A DNA stretch of 64,000 nucleotides from an uncultured Bacteroidia bacterium. Its GTDB lineage: Bacteria > Bacteroidota > Bacteroidia > Bacteroidales > Prolixibacteraceae. Position 1 is the first letter of the stretch. Each line of letters opens with the position of its first letter. Both the position numbers and the translations under genes were made by a program. Under the pieces are notes generated by a model that was given only the letters and a program-made list of their open reading frames with translations, made no database searches and was not told the DNA's origin. Where the stretch lies: positions 42,376-106,375 of the forward strand of contig CAIXCY010000225.1 of assembly GCA_903918045.1 (NCBI GenBank), given 5' to 3'. Below are positions 55,674 through 64,000 of the stretch, piece by piece.

Positions 55674-57482
55674 ATGAAAATCAACTATTTTGCCGGGATT
55701 TCGATACTCCTGATTTTACTTTCGTGTTCCAGAAAAGCAGAGAAGAGCTATCCTTTTGCCGATGCCGTTTACTTAAGCCTTACCAAAACGTTTATTCTCA
55801 ATAAGGATGGAAGTATAATTAATTCGGTTGAAAAAAGGCAGAAGCTCCTGACTTATCGCTCCTTTCAAAGTCTTTACGGCGAAACCCGGATTAATTACAA
55901 TCCGGATATTCAAAAGCTTGTAGTTAAAGAAGCTTATACTGTAAACTCTCAGAATCAACAAATCAGAACGCCAGAAAATGGGTTTAATGACCTCCTCCCT
56001 GCGTTCTGCCTCGATTCCAAAGCTTATAGCCATCTTCGGGAGATGGTCGTTTCACATACAGGTATCGAACGCAATGCCGTTACTAACTGTTCCTGGGAAA
56101 TTACAACTCAACCTGGAAAAATTCCTGTACTGATGGGGATTGAAGAACTTCAGACAGATTGTCCAATCGAAAAACTTATTATTCTGATCAAAGTTCCATT
56201 AGGTAAATCACTTCATTATAACTTGTTGAATTTCAAGGGGGAACCAACCCTTGAGAAAGGGTCTGAATTTGATTCCTACTCCTGGAGTTTCAACGACATT
56301 CCTCAACGGGTTAAAGAGTTTCGGAGTGGATCTCTTTGCGAAGATATGCCGACCTTGCTTTTTTCAACCCAGGATGACAGAAGTGAGCCGTTAAGTCTGA
56401 TTACCAGCAATAAAGGATTGGCTGGTCCTTTAAGTGACGAAACAAAAACATATATCAATGACGCAATTAAAGGAGAGAAGGGTATTGCAGAGAAAGCGTT
56501 GAAAATTCAGGGTGTTGTGGTTAATGAGTTGAAAACAATTCATGTTCCCGCCTCTCTGGTGGCCTTTCAGATCAGGACACCTGAAGAGGTTTGGCGAAGT
56601 AATTCAGGCACTCCGTTTGAAAAAGCTGCTTTGCTTACCTCTCTTGTGAGGTCAGCCGGGATTAATGCCGAATTGAATCTGGCGGCGCCTGAATGTTGTG
56701 GCGATCCGGTGAGCCCCTTTTTGCTGCTGGCAGAACCAATTGTAGAGGTAACCAATGAAAAGGGGGAGGTTATTCTCCTTTCTTCAGAGAAGCTGAATAG
56801 TAGGAATTTAGATGTTGCTGGTTTTAATTCTACGATAATTCCTTTGAATTCGAGCCAGAAAGTTCTTCATTCTGACAAACCGACAGGAACAATCCATATC
56901 GAAGGTGAACTGGTTGTAAATTCAAATGGTGGAATTAAGGGGGAGTTAACGGGACTCTTTTCAAATGCATTTAATCCCTGTTTTGAGCTGATGCGGAACC
57001 CCGGAAAATGTCCGCTGCTTTTGTCTGATTTTCCGGGAATGGTCACTAACCTCAAGGCTGAAAAGGCTGAAATCCATTTTAAGGTTGATAAAAGTGACCT
57101 GGTAGTTGAACGTGGAGATTTCAGATTTATTGATTTGAAAGAGAGTAAAATTGGAATATCCTCCTTTCATCTGATGGCGCTCCCTTTTGCTCGGACAACA
57201 CAGCTTAACCTCGGAAGTGGGATCAATGAATCTTACCATTATACTTACAAATTGCCCCAAGGGTTCGAGCTTTTGAACCCTGTGAAAATTGAATTGTCAA
57301 AACCCGGAATAGGTGAAGTATTTGTTTCTCTAAGTCAGACCGGAAATAGTGTTGAGGCGATACGGAAAATTGAAATTTTAAAACCTTCGGTAATGCGGGA
57401 AGATTATCCTGCGTTTAAAATGCTTATGGACAAATGGAATACTCAGAAATACAGGCAACTGATATTTAAAAAGAGTAAGTAA
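55674..57482 (+). CDS. DUF3857-like lipoprotein with inactive transglutaminase fold
   Basis: The 602-residue protein has a lipoprotein signal (lipobox LLSC at about residue 20) and the same overall layout as the preceding gene: a DUF3857-like N-terminal half, a transglutaminase-like segment (IRTPEEVWRSNSGTPFEKAALLTSLVRSAG) and a C-terminal beta domain. The catalytic Cys position is Pro (GTPFEKA against GVCKDKA in the neighbour), and the His and Asp motifs are not found. It is probably a non-catalytic partner of the preceding protein. ATG 55674 is used; GTG 55665 is in frame three codons upstream. Confidence 0.8.
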   Translation: MKINYFAGISILLILLSCSRKAEKSYPFADAVYLSLTKTFILNKDGSIINSVEKRQKLLTYRSFQSLYGETRINYNPDIQKLVVKEAYTVNSQNQQIRTPENGFNDLLPAFCLDSKAYSHLREMVVSHTGIERNAVTNCSWEITTQPGKIPVLMGIEELQTDCPIEKLIILIKVPLGKSLHYNLLNFKGEPTLEKGSEFDSYSWSFNDIPQRVKEFRSGSLCEDMPTLLFSTQDDRSEPLSLITSNKGLAGPLSDETKTYINDAIKGEKGIAEKALKIQGVVVNELKTIHVPASLVAFQIRTPEEVWRSNSGTPFEKAALLTSLVRSAGINAELNLAAPECCGDPVSPFLLLAEPIVEVTNEKGEVILLSSEKLNSRNLDVAGFNSTIIPLNSSQKVLHSDKPTGTIHIEGELVVNSNGGIKGELTGLFSNAFNPCFELMRNPGKCPLLLSDFPGMVTNLKAEKAEIHFKVDKSDLVVERGDFRFIDLKESKIGISSFHLMALPFARTTQLNLGSGINESYHYTYKLPQGFELLNPVKIELSKPGIGEVFVSLSQTGNSVEAIRKIEILKPSVMREDYPAFKMLMDKWNTQKYRQLIFKKSK

Positions 57483-57500
57483 TTAGCCAAAAATTGGTTT

Positions 57501-58709
57501 ATGAAAACAGCCGGAAAAATATCGCTTGGCTATCTTTTTCTGACCTTTTTGAAAATTGGTTCGATCTCCTGGGGTGGATTTATGGCTTTGATTGCAGTCG
57601 TTCAGAAACAGCTTGTTGATAAGGATAAGATTATCAGGGAGGAGATGATTCTTGACGGCATCTCACTGGCATCCGTATTACCCGGTCCAGTGGCCTTTAA
57701 TGTTGTCACCTATGTGGGTTATCAGCTCCGGGGACTAAAGGGGGCGTTAGTAAGTATGATTGGAATTCTGCTACCCTCCTTTATTCTGATCCTGATTCTA
57801 GCCATTGGCTACTCGAAGTATGGTGAATTACCGGTTTTTGGTAAGTTCTTTCTTGGAATCCTGCCTGCGATAACAGCTGTCGTTCTTAGTGTGGCAGTTT
57901 CGATGGTTCAAAAGCAAATTAAAGATTATAAGCAGGTCATCATTTGCGTATTGGCTGGAATCACGCTGCTTTTGGTCCACGCCTTTTATGGAACACTTCT
58001 AGTGATCTTTGCAAGCGGCTTGCTGGGTTATTTCCTTTATTTCGATTCAGAACGGAAAGTGCCGACAAACCTGACAAATGGACTCCCACTCAATTTTAAA
58101 AGTATAGCTTTTTTTACTGCCGTTTTTGCTTTTTTAGGTCTGGGATTATGGGGGTTGACAATTTTTATTGATGCGGAAACCTTAAGCCGAATTAAACTTC
58201 TTCAAACCATTTTCCTTACCTTCTCAGGGATGAGCGTTACACTTTTTGGTGGAGGATATGTAATTATCCCTGCGATTCAGCAGGTTATTGTTAATGGTTT
58301 GCACTGGCTCACGATCAATGAGTTTTCAGATGCCATCGCAATGGGACAGATAACACCCGGGCCGATACTGATCAGCGCTACGTTTATCGGTTACCATGTC
58401 GCCGGATTTTTGGGAGCCTGTGTGGCTACGGTAGCTATTTTCTTCCCTCCGGGAATAGTCATGATAATATTCTCCGGATTTTTGGACCGGATAAAAAATT
58501 CAACGGCGATCACAGCGATCTTTAAAGGGATGCGACCAGCCATTATCGGAATGATTATTTCATCGGCAGTTAATATTGGAAAGGGCGCTGTACTTGCCTG
58601 GCCTTCAGTGGCTATTTTTCTTGTTGTCTTTGGGTTACTTTTAAAGTTCAGGGTAAATATCGTCTATCTGATCCCCTTATCCGGACTCGCGGGAATTCTG
58701 TTGTTTTAA
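57501..58709 (+). CDS. Chromate transporter (CHR) family protein, two-domain form
   Basis: The 402-residue membrane protein has two CHR half-domains of about 180 residues each (first: SWGGFMALIAVVQKQLV, PGPVAFNVVTYVGYQL; second: FGGGYVIIPAIQQVIV, QITPGPILISATFIGYHVAG) and about ten hydrophobic helices. ChrA-type proteins export chromate or transport sulfate; not all members are chromate transporters, so the substrate is unknown. It begins 18 bp after the DUF3857-like lipoprotein gene, so co-transcription is possible. Confidence 0.88.
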   Translation: MKTAGKISLGYLFLTFLKIGSISWGGFMALIAVVQKQLVDKDKIIREEMILDGISLASVLPGPVAFNVVTYVGYQLRGLKGALVSMIGILLPSFILILILAIGYSKYGELPVFGKFFLGILPAITAVVLSVAVSMVQKQIKDYKQVIICVLAGITLLLVHAFYGTLLVIFASGLLGYFLYFDSERKVPTNLTNGLPLNFKSIAFFTAVFAFLGLGLWGLTIFIDAETLSRIKLLQTIFLTFSGMSVTLFGGGYVIIPAIQQVIVNGLHWLTINEFSDAIAMGQITPGPILISATFIGYHVAGFLGACVATVAIFFPPGIVMIIFSGFLDRIKNSTAITAIFKGMRPAIIGMIISSAVNIGKGAVLAWPSVAIFLVVFGLLLKFRVNIVYLIPLSGLAGILLF

Positions 58710-58806
58710 GATGTCAGGCTCCAGGCTGGCCAGATTATCAAGATGTGCTAAGTTTTAACGTAATCGTCAGTTCCTGTTTTATACTTCTTTGCACCTGATT
58801 TACCAC

Positions 58807-60234
58807 TCAATTGCCTTTAACCGTTAGTCCTAATTCCATCCCCTTTGCCAGCATATATTGGTATGCCTCATCGTAGTTATTGCGGATCTCCCCCTCAAGA
58901 ATCGCCTCCTTAATGGCCGACTTGATGATCCCGATCTCGCGGCATGGACTTAAGCCAAAAGTCTCCATAATCAGTTCGCCGGTTACAGGTGGCTGGAAAT
59001 TCCGAAGTGCGTCACGTTCCTCGATATCTTTTAATTTATCGCGTACCAATTGGAAGTTAGCCAGATATTTAATCACTTTATCCGGGTTCTTGGAGGTGAT
59101 ATCTGCCTCACAAAGCGTCATCAGATCGTCAATATCATCCCCTGCATCAAACAACAGTCGTCGTACAGCTGAATCTGTAACCTCCTCCTCAGAGAGCACG
59201 ATGGGGCGCATGTGTAATGAGACCATCTTCTGGACATATTTACACTTCTCATTCAGTGGGAGTTTCAGCCGGTCGAACATACGGGGAACCATCTTCTCCC
59301 CCACAAAGTTATGGGCATGAAAGGTCCATCCCAGTTTCGGATCGAACCGCTTCGTAACCGGTTTGGCAATATCATGAAGTAATGCCGACCACCGCAGCCA
59401 GAGGTTATCTGTGTTTTTGCAAATCCGGTCAAGCACTTCGAGGGTATGGTAGAAATTGTCCTTGTGCCCAATTCCGTTTACTGTTTCGCGACCTTTTAGT
59501 TTTTGAACCTCTGGCAGGATAATTGCCAGCAAACCAGTCTTCTCAAGCAGTTTAAATCCAACAGAGGGTTTTGGCGAGAGCATGATTTTATTGATCTCGT
59601 CAGAGATGCGCTCCTTTGAAACAATCTCGATCCGTTTGCATTGTGTTTCAATGGCCTCAAGGGTATTCTCCTCAATGATAAAGTCGAGCTGTGTCGCAAA
59701 TCGGATGGCACGCATCATTCGCAGCGGATCGTCGGAAAAGGTGATCTCAGGGGCGAGGGGTGTCCGGAGAATCTTGTTTTCAAGGTCCAGAACACCATTG
59801 AACGGATCAAGTAATTCGCCGAACCGATCGCTGTTCAGAGATATTGCCAGTGCATTGATTGTAAAGTCGCGCCGTTTCTGGTCATCTTCGAGGGTTCCGT
59901 CTTCGACAATGGGCTTACGGCTTTCAGAGCGGTACGATTCGCGACGCGCACCGACGAACTCAAAGTCGATATCGCCGTACTTGAACATTGCGGTACCAAA
60001 ATTATGGAAAACGCTAACCTTGAGTCCCGGGCGCAGTGATGCGGCCACTTTGGTTGCCAGATCAATACCACTTCCGACAGTCACCACATCCACATCGAAC
60101 ACCTCTTTTTTACGGCCCAGGAGGATATCCCGGACAAAGCCGCCCACGACGTATGTTTCAACACCCATCAAATCAGAAATCTTACCGATCTCTTTGAATA
60201 CCGGGTGGGTTATATATTCTTTTAAATTCTGCAC
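58807..60234 (-). CDS. CCA-adding-type tRNA nucleotidyltransferase with HD domain
   Basis: The 475-residue class II nucleotidyltransferase adds or repairs the 3' CCA of tRNA. The N-terminal domain has [12 protein letters not shown] and the DVDVVT catalytic acidic pair (about residues 30-50), then [13 protein letters not shown] and [16 protein letters not shown]-terminal HD domain has [12 protein letters not shown] and ALLHDIAKP. The start codon is GTG (60232-60234), giving MQNLKEYI. A -7 element TAACTTTG (minus strand, 60271-60264) lies 29 bp upstream. Confidence 0.93.
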   Translation of the reverse strand: MQNLKEYITHPVFKEIGKISDLMGVETYVVGGFVRDILLGRKKEVFDVDVVTVGSGIDLATKVAASLRPGLKVSVFHNFGTAMFKYGDIDFEFVGARRESYRSESRKPIVEDGTLEDDQKRRDFTINALAISLNSDRFGELLDPFNGVLDLENKILRTPLAPEITFSDDPLRMMRAIRFATQLDFIIEENTLEAIETQCKRIEIVSKERISDEINKIMLSPKPSVGFKLLEKTGLLAIILPEVQKLKGRETVNGIGHKDNFYHTLEVLDRICKNTDNLWLRWSALLHDIAKPVTKRFDPKLGWTFHAHNFVGEKMVPRMFDRLKLPLNEKCKYVQKMVSLHMRPIVLSEEEVTDSAVRRLLFDAGDDIDDLMTLCEADITSKNPDKVIKYLANFQLVRDKLKDIEERDALRNFQPPVTGELIMETFGLSPCREIGIIKSAIKEAILEGEIRNNYDEAYQYMLAKGMELGLTVKGN

Positions 60235-60263
60235 AAAATTAATTTAACCATTGCTATTGGGTG

Positions 60264-60271
60264 CAAAGTTA
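60264..60271 (-). promoter_or_regulatory. -7 element of the CCA-adding enzyme gene
   Basis: CAAAGTTA reads TAACTTTG on the minus strand, 29 bp before the GTG start; no -33 partner is clear. Confidence 0.5.
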
Positions 60272-60330
60272 AGGATTTAACTCTGGATTTCCCGTTTATA
60301 GTGATCGTCTCCCTTTTGTGAGGTCCTTCC

Positions 60331-60488
60331 CGGTAAAAATGGAACACTGATGACGCTGATGTTACGGGTGAACACTGATTTTGATAATGCGATGATTTAG
60401 GGCCTCTCATTAGCAAAAATGGAACACTGATGACACTGATGTTGCGGATGAACACTGATTTTGGGCAATCCGTGAAAATCTGTCCGAT
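60331..60488. repeat. Left direct repeat beside the Fic gene
   Basis: The segment holds two copies of AAAAATGGAACACTGATGAC (60335 and 60415) and ends in a GGGCAATCCGTGAAAATCTG tail. It matches 62384-62522 in the same orientation, nearly identical apart from an internal gap of about 20 bases. It ends 6 bp before the Fic stop codon. The motif resembles common intergenic repeats in the phylum. Confidence 0.9.
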
Positions 60489-60493
60489 TCATC

Positions 60494-62041
60494 TCAACTT
60501 TGTTCTAAGAATATCGAATTAAACTTTATTTCTATCTCCTTGATTTCATTTTTGGATAAAGCGGCAAATTCATTTTCTCTGGCCCGTTTGGAAAGCGTCC
60601 CATTATTTTGTTCTAAAAACCTCAAGAGTAACGCAATAACGTTATTGGGCATTTCAAATTCACTCTCAAGGAAATGCTTAAATTCGTCATATTTGATTAA
60701 ATACGACACTTCATTGGGTATGATATTTTGTATCGTATCATTTACACTATCATATAAAAACTCAGCCTGTCGGGTGGCATCAAAATATTTATAGTAATCG
60801 ATTGTCTCATTGAGTACTTCTATATTGTTATCCTTAGTCACTTCCCATTCGATAAAATCGAGCAGTGGTCGCGAATAAGACTCTAATATACTCCGGTAAT
60901 CATCGATATGATCAAGAATTGATGCTGAAACCGGGAATATAAAACCTTGCTGTGAAAATTGTTTTCTGGCTAACAGGTGATGGATAAGGTAGCGATGGAT
61001 GCGGCCATTCCCGTCTTCAAAAGGGTGAATAAACACGAACCCAAAGGCGATGATTGTTGCAGCCAGGATTGCATCGAGGTCGCTTTTCAAAAGTCTTTCA
61101 TTTGTGCTAAGTAAACCATCGATTAATTGTTCGATATCCTGCCATTTTGCAGAGATATGGTCTGGAAGTGGTTCTCCGGTGGTTCGGTCATGTTCACCCA
61201 CAAAGCCCCCTTTTTTCCGGAAACCCATTTCAAGAAACCGTCCGTTTTCGATTACGATTTGTTGAAGCCGAAGCAATTCATTTTTAGAAAGCTCCGTGGC
61301 CCCCGCCTGACCAATTGCAAGTCCCCAGCGTACTGCACGTTTGCTTTTGGGGCTTTCACCTTCGATTGTAAACGATGCCTTTGAATCTTTCAGCAATAAA
61401 AACGCGGATGCCCTGTAAAGGATCTCTTTGTGTATTTTTTTGAGATATTCAACTTTTTTTTCTGCCAAATTGACTGAAATGAACTTCTCTAACTTGTTGG
61501 TCTTGTATACTAACGGACAAAAATCGCGTGTGCCTGGTAGATTATTGATGACCCGGTGACGGGCCGAATTATCGCCATTTGAAATAATGTATTGTAAGAT
61601 GCTGTCTAATAATGGAGTATATTTTATTTTGACATCGGCATCGGGTAATTCAAGACGCTCCTTTGTGAGAAATTCATAAAGAAACCAGATTTTACGACAA
61701 TATTGGCCTGTTGGCTCTGTTTGAACCAGCTCCTTAACGTCATCCTTGATCAATTTATCAAATAGCTTCTTAAAAAAAAGCAAATTTATCCCTTCATATT
61801 TGATTGAAAAGACGAGCTGTTTATACAACGTATTATCTGCCATGTATTTTGGTGGAAAGACACGCCATTGTTCGTTTTCGTATTTTTTATTTGTTATGCA
61901 AATCATTGAAATTTTATCCACCATAGGTAACGGGAGTTGCAGCAGGTGTATAATAGCGGCATAACCAACAATAAAACCCCTCTCGGGAACCACCCGCCCG
62001 TTAAAAACAGACGCTTGAATTGATAAATTAACGCTTTCCAT
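60494..62041 (-). CDS. Fic-domain AMPylase-type protein with internal inhibitory motif
   Basis: The 515-residue protein has an N-terminal DUF4172-like helical part, the Fic core with the catalytic HPFEDGNGRIHR (residues 339-350), and a C-terminal winged-helix-like tail (ending LSKNEIKEIEIKF). A class II inhibitory helix motif, SFTIEG (223-228, the S/T-xxx-E-G/N form), precedes the core, so the enzyme is probably autoinhibited. Fic proteins transfer AMP or similar groups to target proteins; the target is unknown and no separate antitoxin gene is present. Both ends are bordered by direct repeats (60331-60488 and 62384-62522). Confidence 0.92.
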   Translation of the reverse strand: MESVNLSIQASVFNGRVVPERGFIVGYAAIIHLLQLPLPMVDKISMICITNKKYENEQWRVFPPKYMADNTLYKQLVFSIKYEGINLLFFKKLFDKLIKDDVKELVQTEPTGQYCRKIWFLYEFLTKERLELPDADVKIKYTPLLDSILQYIISNGDNSARHRVINNLPGTRDFCPLVYKTNKLEKFISVNLAEKKVEYLKKIHKEILYRASAFLLLKDSKASFTIEGESPKSKRAVRWGLAIGQAGATELSKNELLRLQQIVIENGRFLEMGFRKKGGFVGEHDRTTGEPLPDHISAKWQDIEQLIDGLLSTNERLLKSDLDAILAATIIAFGFVFIHPFEDGNGRIHRYLIHHLLARKQFSQQGFIFPVSASILDHIDDYRSILESYSRPLLDFIEWEVTKDNNIEVLNETIDYYKYFDATRQAEFLYDSVNDTIQNIIPNEVSYLIKYDEFKHFLESEFEMPNNVIALLLRFLEQNNGTLSKRARENEFAALSKNEIKEIEIKFNSIFLEQS

Positions 62042-62574
62042 TTTTATTTCTTATAATATGACGCTGAAACGGCACCATAAAAATACAAAAAAATTAAGAA
62101 AAACAAACGCAATATTCGAAAAATACACGCTAATCTTATTTAAACAGGAAATATACACGTCGAATGTGATTTGATCAGTGAAATTTGGTAGAATAGATAC
62201 TTATTCGGAGTTTAATTTTTTGGTTTTGAATTTCAATGGTATGTCTAATAAAGTTCACTGGATGAATTAAACCAAAATCTTAATTAAAAAGAGGGAGCAC
62301 CGATAAAGAGAGGTGTTACAGATGAACATTGATTTTGGTTATGCCCCTTGTAAGGACCTGACGGCAGTGATTCGATCCCTCACCGGCAAAAATGGAACAC
62401 TGATGACACTAATTTTGATAATGCTATGATTTAGAGCCTCTTATTAGCAAAAATGGAACACTGATGACACTGATGTTACGGGTGAACACTGATTTTGGGC
62501 AATCCGTGAAAATCTGTCCGATCCGTTTCATCAGTGTTCAATAAAACAGAAGACCGATGACCCTTTAAGCATTA
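62042..62574. other. 533-bp gap upstream of the Fic gene
   Basis: It holds AT-rich DNA with the likely Fic promoter region (no perfect -7 element found), a degraded copy of the repeat at about 62310-62340 (TGTTACAGATGAACATTGAT), and the full repeat at 62384-62522. No gene is seen. Confidence 0.6.
62384..62522. repeat. Right direct repeat beside the Fic gene
   Basis: Same orientation as the left copy, and with the two AAAAATGGAACACTGATGAC units (62388 and 62450) and the same tail. Relative to the left copy about 20 bases (containing GTTACGGGTGAA) are absent between the first unit and TTTTGATAATG. Confidence 0.9.
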
Positions 62575-63333
62575 CTATCCCTGACCGAAACTGGCCATCG
62601 CTTTTAGCACAAGTTTTAATCCGTTGGCCGATATTGTTACGGTTATTCCTTCATTTCCTTTGCTGATAATGCATTCATTCGTTTTAGTGTGAATGCTCAC
62701 TATCTTGTTTATATTTAGAATCGTACTCCTGTCAGGTCTGATAAATATTTTGGAAAATGGAAGCAGATTGGTTCGGAATATCTCAGAAATGCCTTTACTA
62801 ACCAATAGTTCCTTCCCGTTTTCAAAGAATAACCTGGAGTAATGTGCCTCTGCCTTAACAATTAATAGTTCTTCAGGTGAAATATATACTGGCCCCAGGT
62901 TTCCATTAATTATAATTTTTCCGGGGATATCGCTCTCCTGATTATTTGTGGTTATATGATTGCAGACCTTTTTGATGGCTTCTTCAAGCTCATCCAAATC
63001 AATAGGTTTCACAAGATAAGTGATGGGGGAATGCTTTAAGGCGTTAAGCAAAATATCAGTTTCGGTATGGGCGCTTGTAAAGATTATTTCGGGGAATAGT
63101 CCCTCCCGCTGGAATTCATCGATAAGTTCGAAGCCGTTTGTGCCAGGGAGGTTGATATCAAGCAATAAAAAGTCGGGTGGATTTATCCGGGCAAGCAGCA
63201 AAGCTTCGGTGGCGTTTGCAGCCATCCCAATACAGATTATGCCTGCTAAACTACACATTCGGATCTTCTTTAGTAATAATTCGCGCGATTTTTCTTCATC
63301 TTCAATAATAAGATATTTAATTTTTTTCTCCAT
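62575..63333 (-). CDS. LytTR-family response regulator
   Basis: The 252-residue regulator has a receiver domain (about residues 6-125) with the acidic pocket IIEDEE, the phospho-acceptor Asp in FLLLDINLPG and the Lys in YLVKPI, followed by a LytTR DNA-binding domain (about 145-245; LLIVKAEAHYSRLFFENGKELLVSKGISEI and FIRPDRSTILNINKI). It controls genes through the LytTR direct-repeat sites. The sensor kinase is the next gene upstream, 43 bp away. Confidence 0.95.
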   Translation of the reverse strand: MEKKIKYLIIEDEEKSRELLLKKIRMCSLAGIICIGMAANATEALLLARINPPDFLLLDINLPGTNGFELIDEFQREGLFPEIIFTSAHTETDILLNALKHSPITYLVKPIDLDELEEAIKKVCNHITTNNQESDIPGKIIINGNLGPVYISPEELLIVKAEAHYSRLFFENGKELLVSKGISEIFRTNLLPFSKIFIRPDRSTILNINKIVSIHTKTNECIISKGNEGITVTISANGLKLVLKAMASFGQG

Positions 63334-63376
63334 CGCAAACCAGGTTTAAGTTGTGGTAAAATAAATAATTTCAGTT

Positions 63377-64000
63377 TCAAAAATCAAAGTTGTAGTTTTC
63401 AGGAATAATTATTTCAAAACGGGTACCACAAACAGATCCATTTGGGTCATTGATATCGGATGAGGTCATACTGATTTTAAATTTGTTAACCTGATTATAG
63501 ATTGTTATTTGCTCATTCAGTATTTTTAATCCCTGACCTGTTCCAGTGGTTCCCATCTCCTTTGCTTTTGTCCTGCCAATTCCATTGTCTTCAACGCAGA
63601 CTGAGAATCGCGTCGAATCTTTATTGGTTACGGCAACGCGGATTATTCCTATTCCCTCTTTGTGTCGGATACCATGTTTAATTGCATTTTCAACCCATGT
63701 TTGCATCAGCATATTAGGGATTTCCTTTTGTTGGTTAACATGCGGGTCTATTTCCAGCTGATATTCCAGTTTATCCCCAAACCGCATTTTTTCCAGTTCG
63801 AGGTATAATTTCACATATTCAAGCTCCAGTTCAATAGTGCGGGAGGCTCTGTCGGCATCCCGAAGCGTAATATTCATCAGTCGTGAATATTTAGTCAGAA
63901 ATTTATTGGCCTGCCGAAGATCGGCATTGAAGATAAAGTGCTCTATATTTGCGAGTGCATTTCCAGAAAAATGAGGGATGTTCTTTGAACGAACTGATTG
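63377..64000 (-). CDS. LytS-type sensor histidine kinase, 5' end cut by window
   Basis: The visible 207 residues are the kinase core: the phospho-acceptor His in NIPHFSGNALANIEHFIF near the window edge, dimerisation helix TKYSRLMNITLRDADRAS, then the ATPase motifs MLMQTWVENAIKHGI (N box), VCVEDNGIG (G1) and GTGQGLKILNEQI (G2). The frame is open to the window end, so the N-terminal sensor region and true start are outside. It is the partner of the LytTR regulator. Confidence 0.93.
   Translation of the reverse strand, partial: QSVRSKNIPHFSGNALANIEHFIFNADLRQANKFLTKYSRLMNITLRDADRASRTIELELEYVKLYLELEKMRFGDKLEYQLEIDPHVNQQKEIPNMLMQTWVENAIKHGIRHKEGIGIIRVAVTNKDSTRFSVCVEDNGIGRTKAKEMGTTGTGQGLKILNEQITIYNQVNKFKISMTSSDINDPNGSVCGTRFEIIIPENYNFDF

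Noticed and set aside
57501..58709. Naming the CHR-family gene chrA and calling chromate resistance
   Set aside because: Family membership does not define the substrate and no chrB or reductase gene is nearby.
60494..62041. Fic gene as a toxin of a two-gene toxin-antitoxin pair
   Set aside because: The inhibitory helix motif is within the protein and no small antitoxin gene lies on either side.
62061..62145. CG dinucleotides at roughly 9-11 bp upstream of the Fic gene, resembling the phased arrays
   Set aside because: Only two or three consecutive steps fit, the decamers do not read AWNCG in the direction of the gene, and a long interval without CG follows.

Overview
The window looks like a chromosomal segment from a member of the Bacteroidota, probably class Bacteroidia (Bacteroidales/Marinilabiliales grade; the exact family cannot be read from the sequence). 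Evidence: a type IX secretion gene (porQ), a fused CcsB-CcsA cytochrome c maturation protein, DUF3857/transglutaminase proteins, LytTR two-component genes, a near absence of Shine-Dalgarno sequences, and many promoters with the Bacteroidota -7 element TAnnTTTG, two of them with a well-spaced -33 TTTG. Coding density is high; no rRNA, tRNA, CRISPR array, phage or insertion sequence was recognised.

Layout. 1-4.3 kb: peroxide defence (oxyR divergent from ahpC-ahpF), then hflX. 4.3-11 kb: an Rpn-type nuclease gene with a 12-bp tandem repeat, asd, the tightly divergent prmC/ribD pair, a small Cys-rich protein, an ECF-like sigma factor and rsmG. 11-13.4 kb: a low-density stretch with two decayed response-regulator fragments, a VirJ-like hydrolase and interspersed repeats with a perfect 23-bp-stem palindrome. 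13.4-19.7 kb: dienelactone hydrolase, an EamA transporter, a YkgJ-type protein, porQ, cmk, ispH and pfkA. 20.0-29.2 kb: a ten-gene respiratory run (copper-binding lipoprotein, Tat-exported Fe-S protein, NrfD/ActC-like membrane protein, membrane-anchored cytochrome c, SCO, then caa3-type oxidase subunits I, III, IV, II and heme O synthase). 29.2-36.8 kb: PerM-type transporter, tex, ssb, and a minus-strand operon (M23 peptidase, MerR, Nif3-like, zinc-ribbon coiled coil). 36.9-47.8 kb: alaS, ccsBA, an acyl-CoA ligase, envelope proteins. 47.9-58.7 kb: a heterodimeric ABC exporter divergent from an AsmA/DUF748-like protein, a pair of DUF3857 proteins and a chromate-transporter-family protein. 58.8-64 kb: CCA-adding-type nucleotidyltransferase, a Fic gene flanked by direct repeats, and a LytTR regulator with its sensor kinase (cut by the window end).

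How the genes work together. The 20-29 kb run reads as one electron-transfer module: quinol oxidation by an Fe-S/NrfD/cytochrome c complex resembling alternative complex III but lacking its large molybdopterin-like, pentaheme and second NrfD subunits, handing electrons to an A2-type caa3 oxidase, with copper (HMA lipoprotein, SCO) and heme (CtaB) assembly factors encoded in line; CcsBA at 39.6 kb would attach the c hemes.

The most unusual non-coding signal is a pair of arrays of decamers with the form AWNCG-N5, repeating once per DNA helical turn, directly upstream of the sigma-factor gene (9561-9658) and of ssb (33168-33235, opposite strand). In the direction of the downstream gene the two arrays share the decamer form and the same one-base phase jump near the promoter, which suggests a cooperative, head-to-tail DNA-binding regulator controlling both genes.
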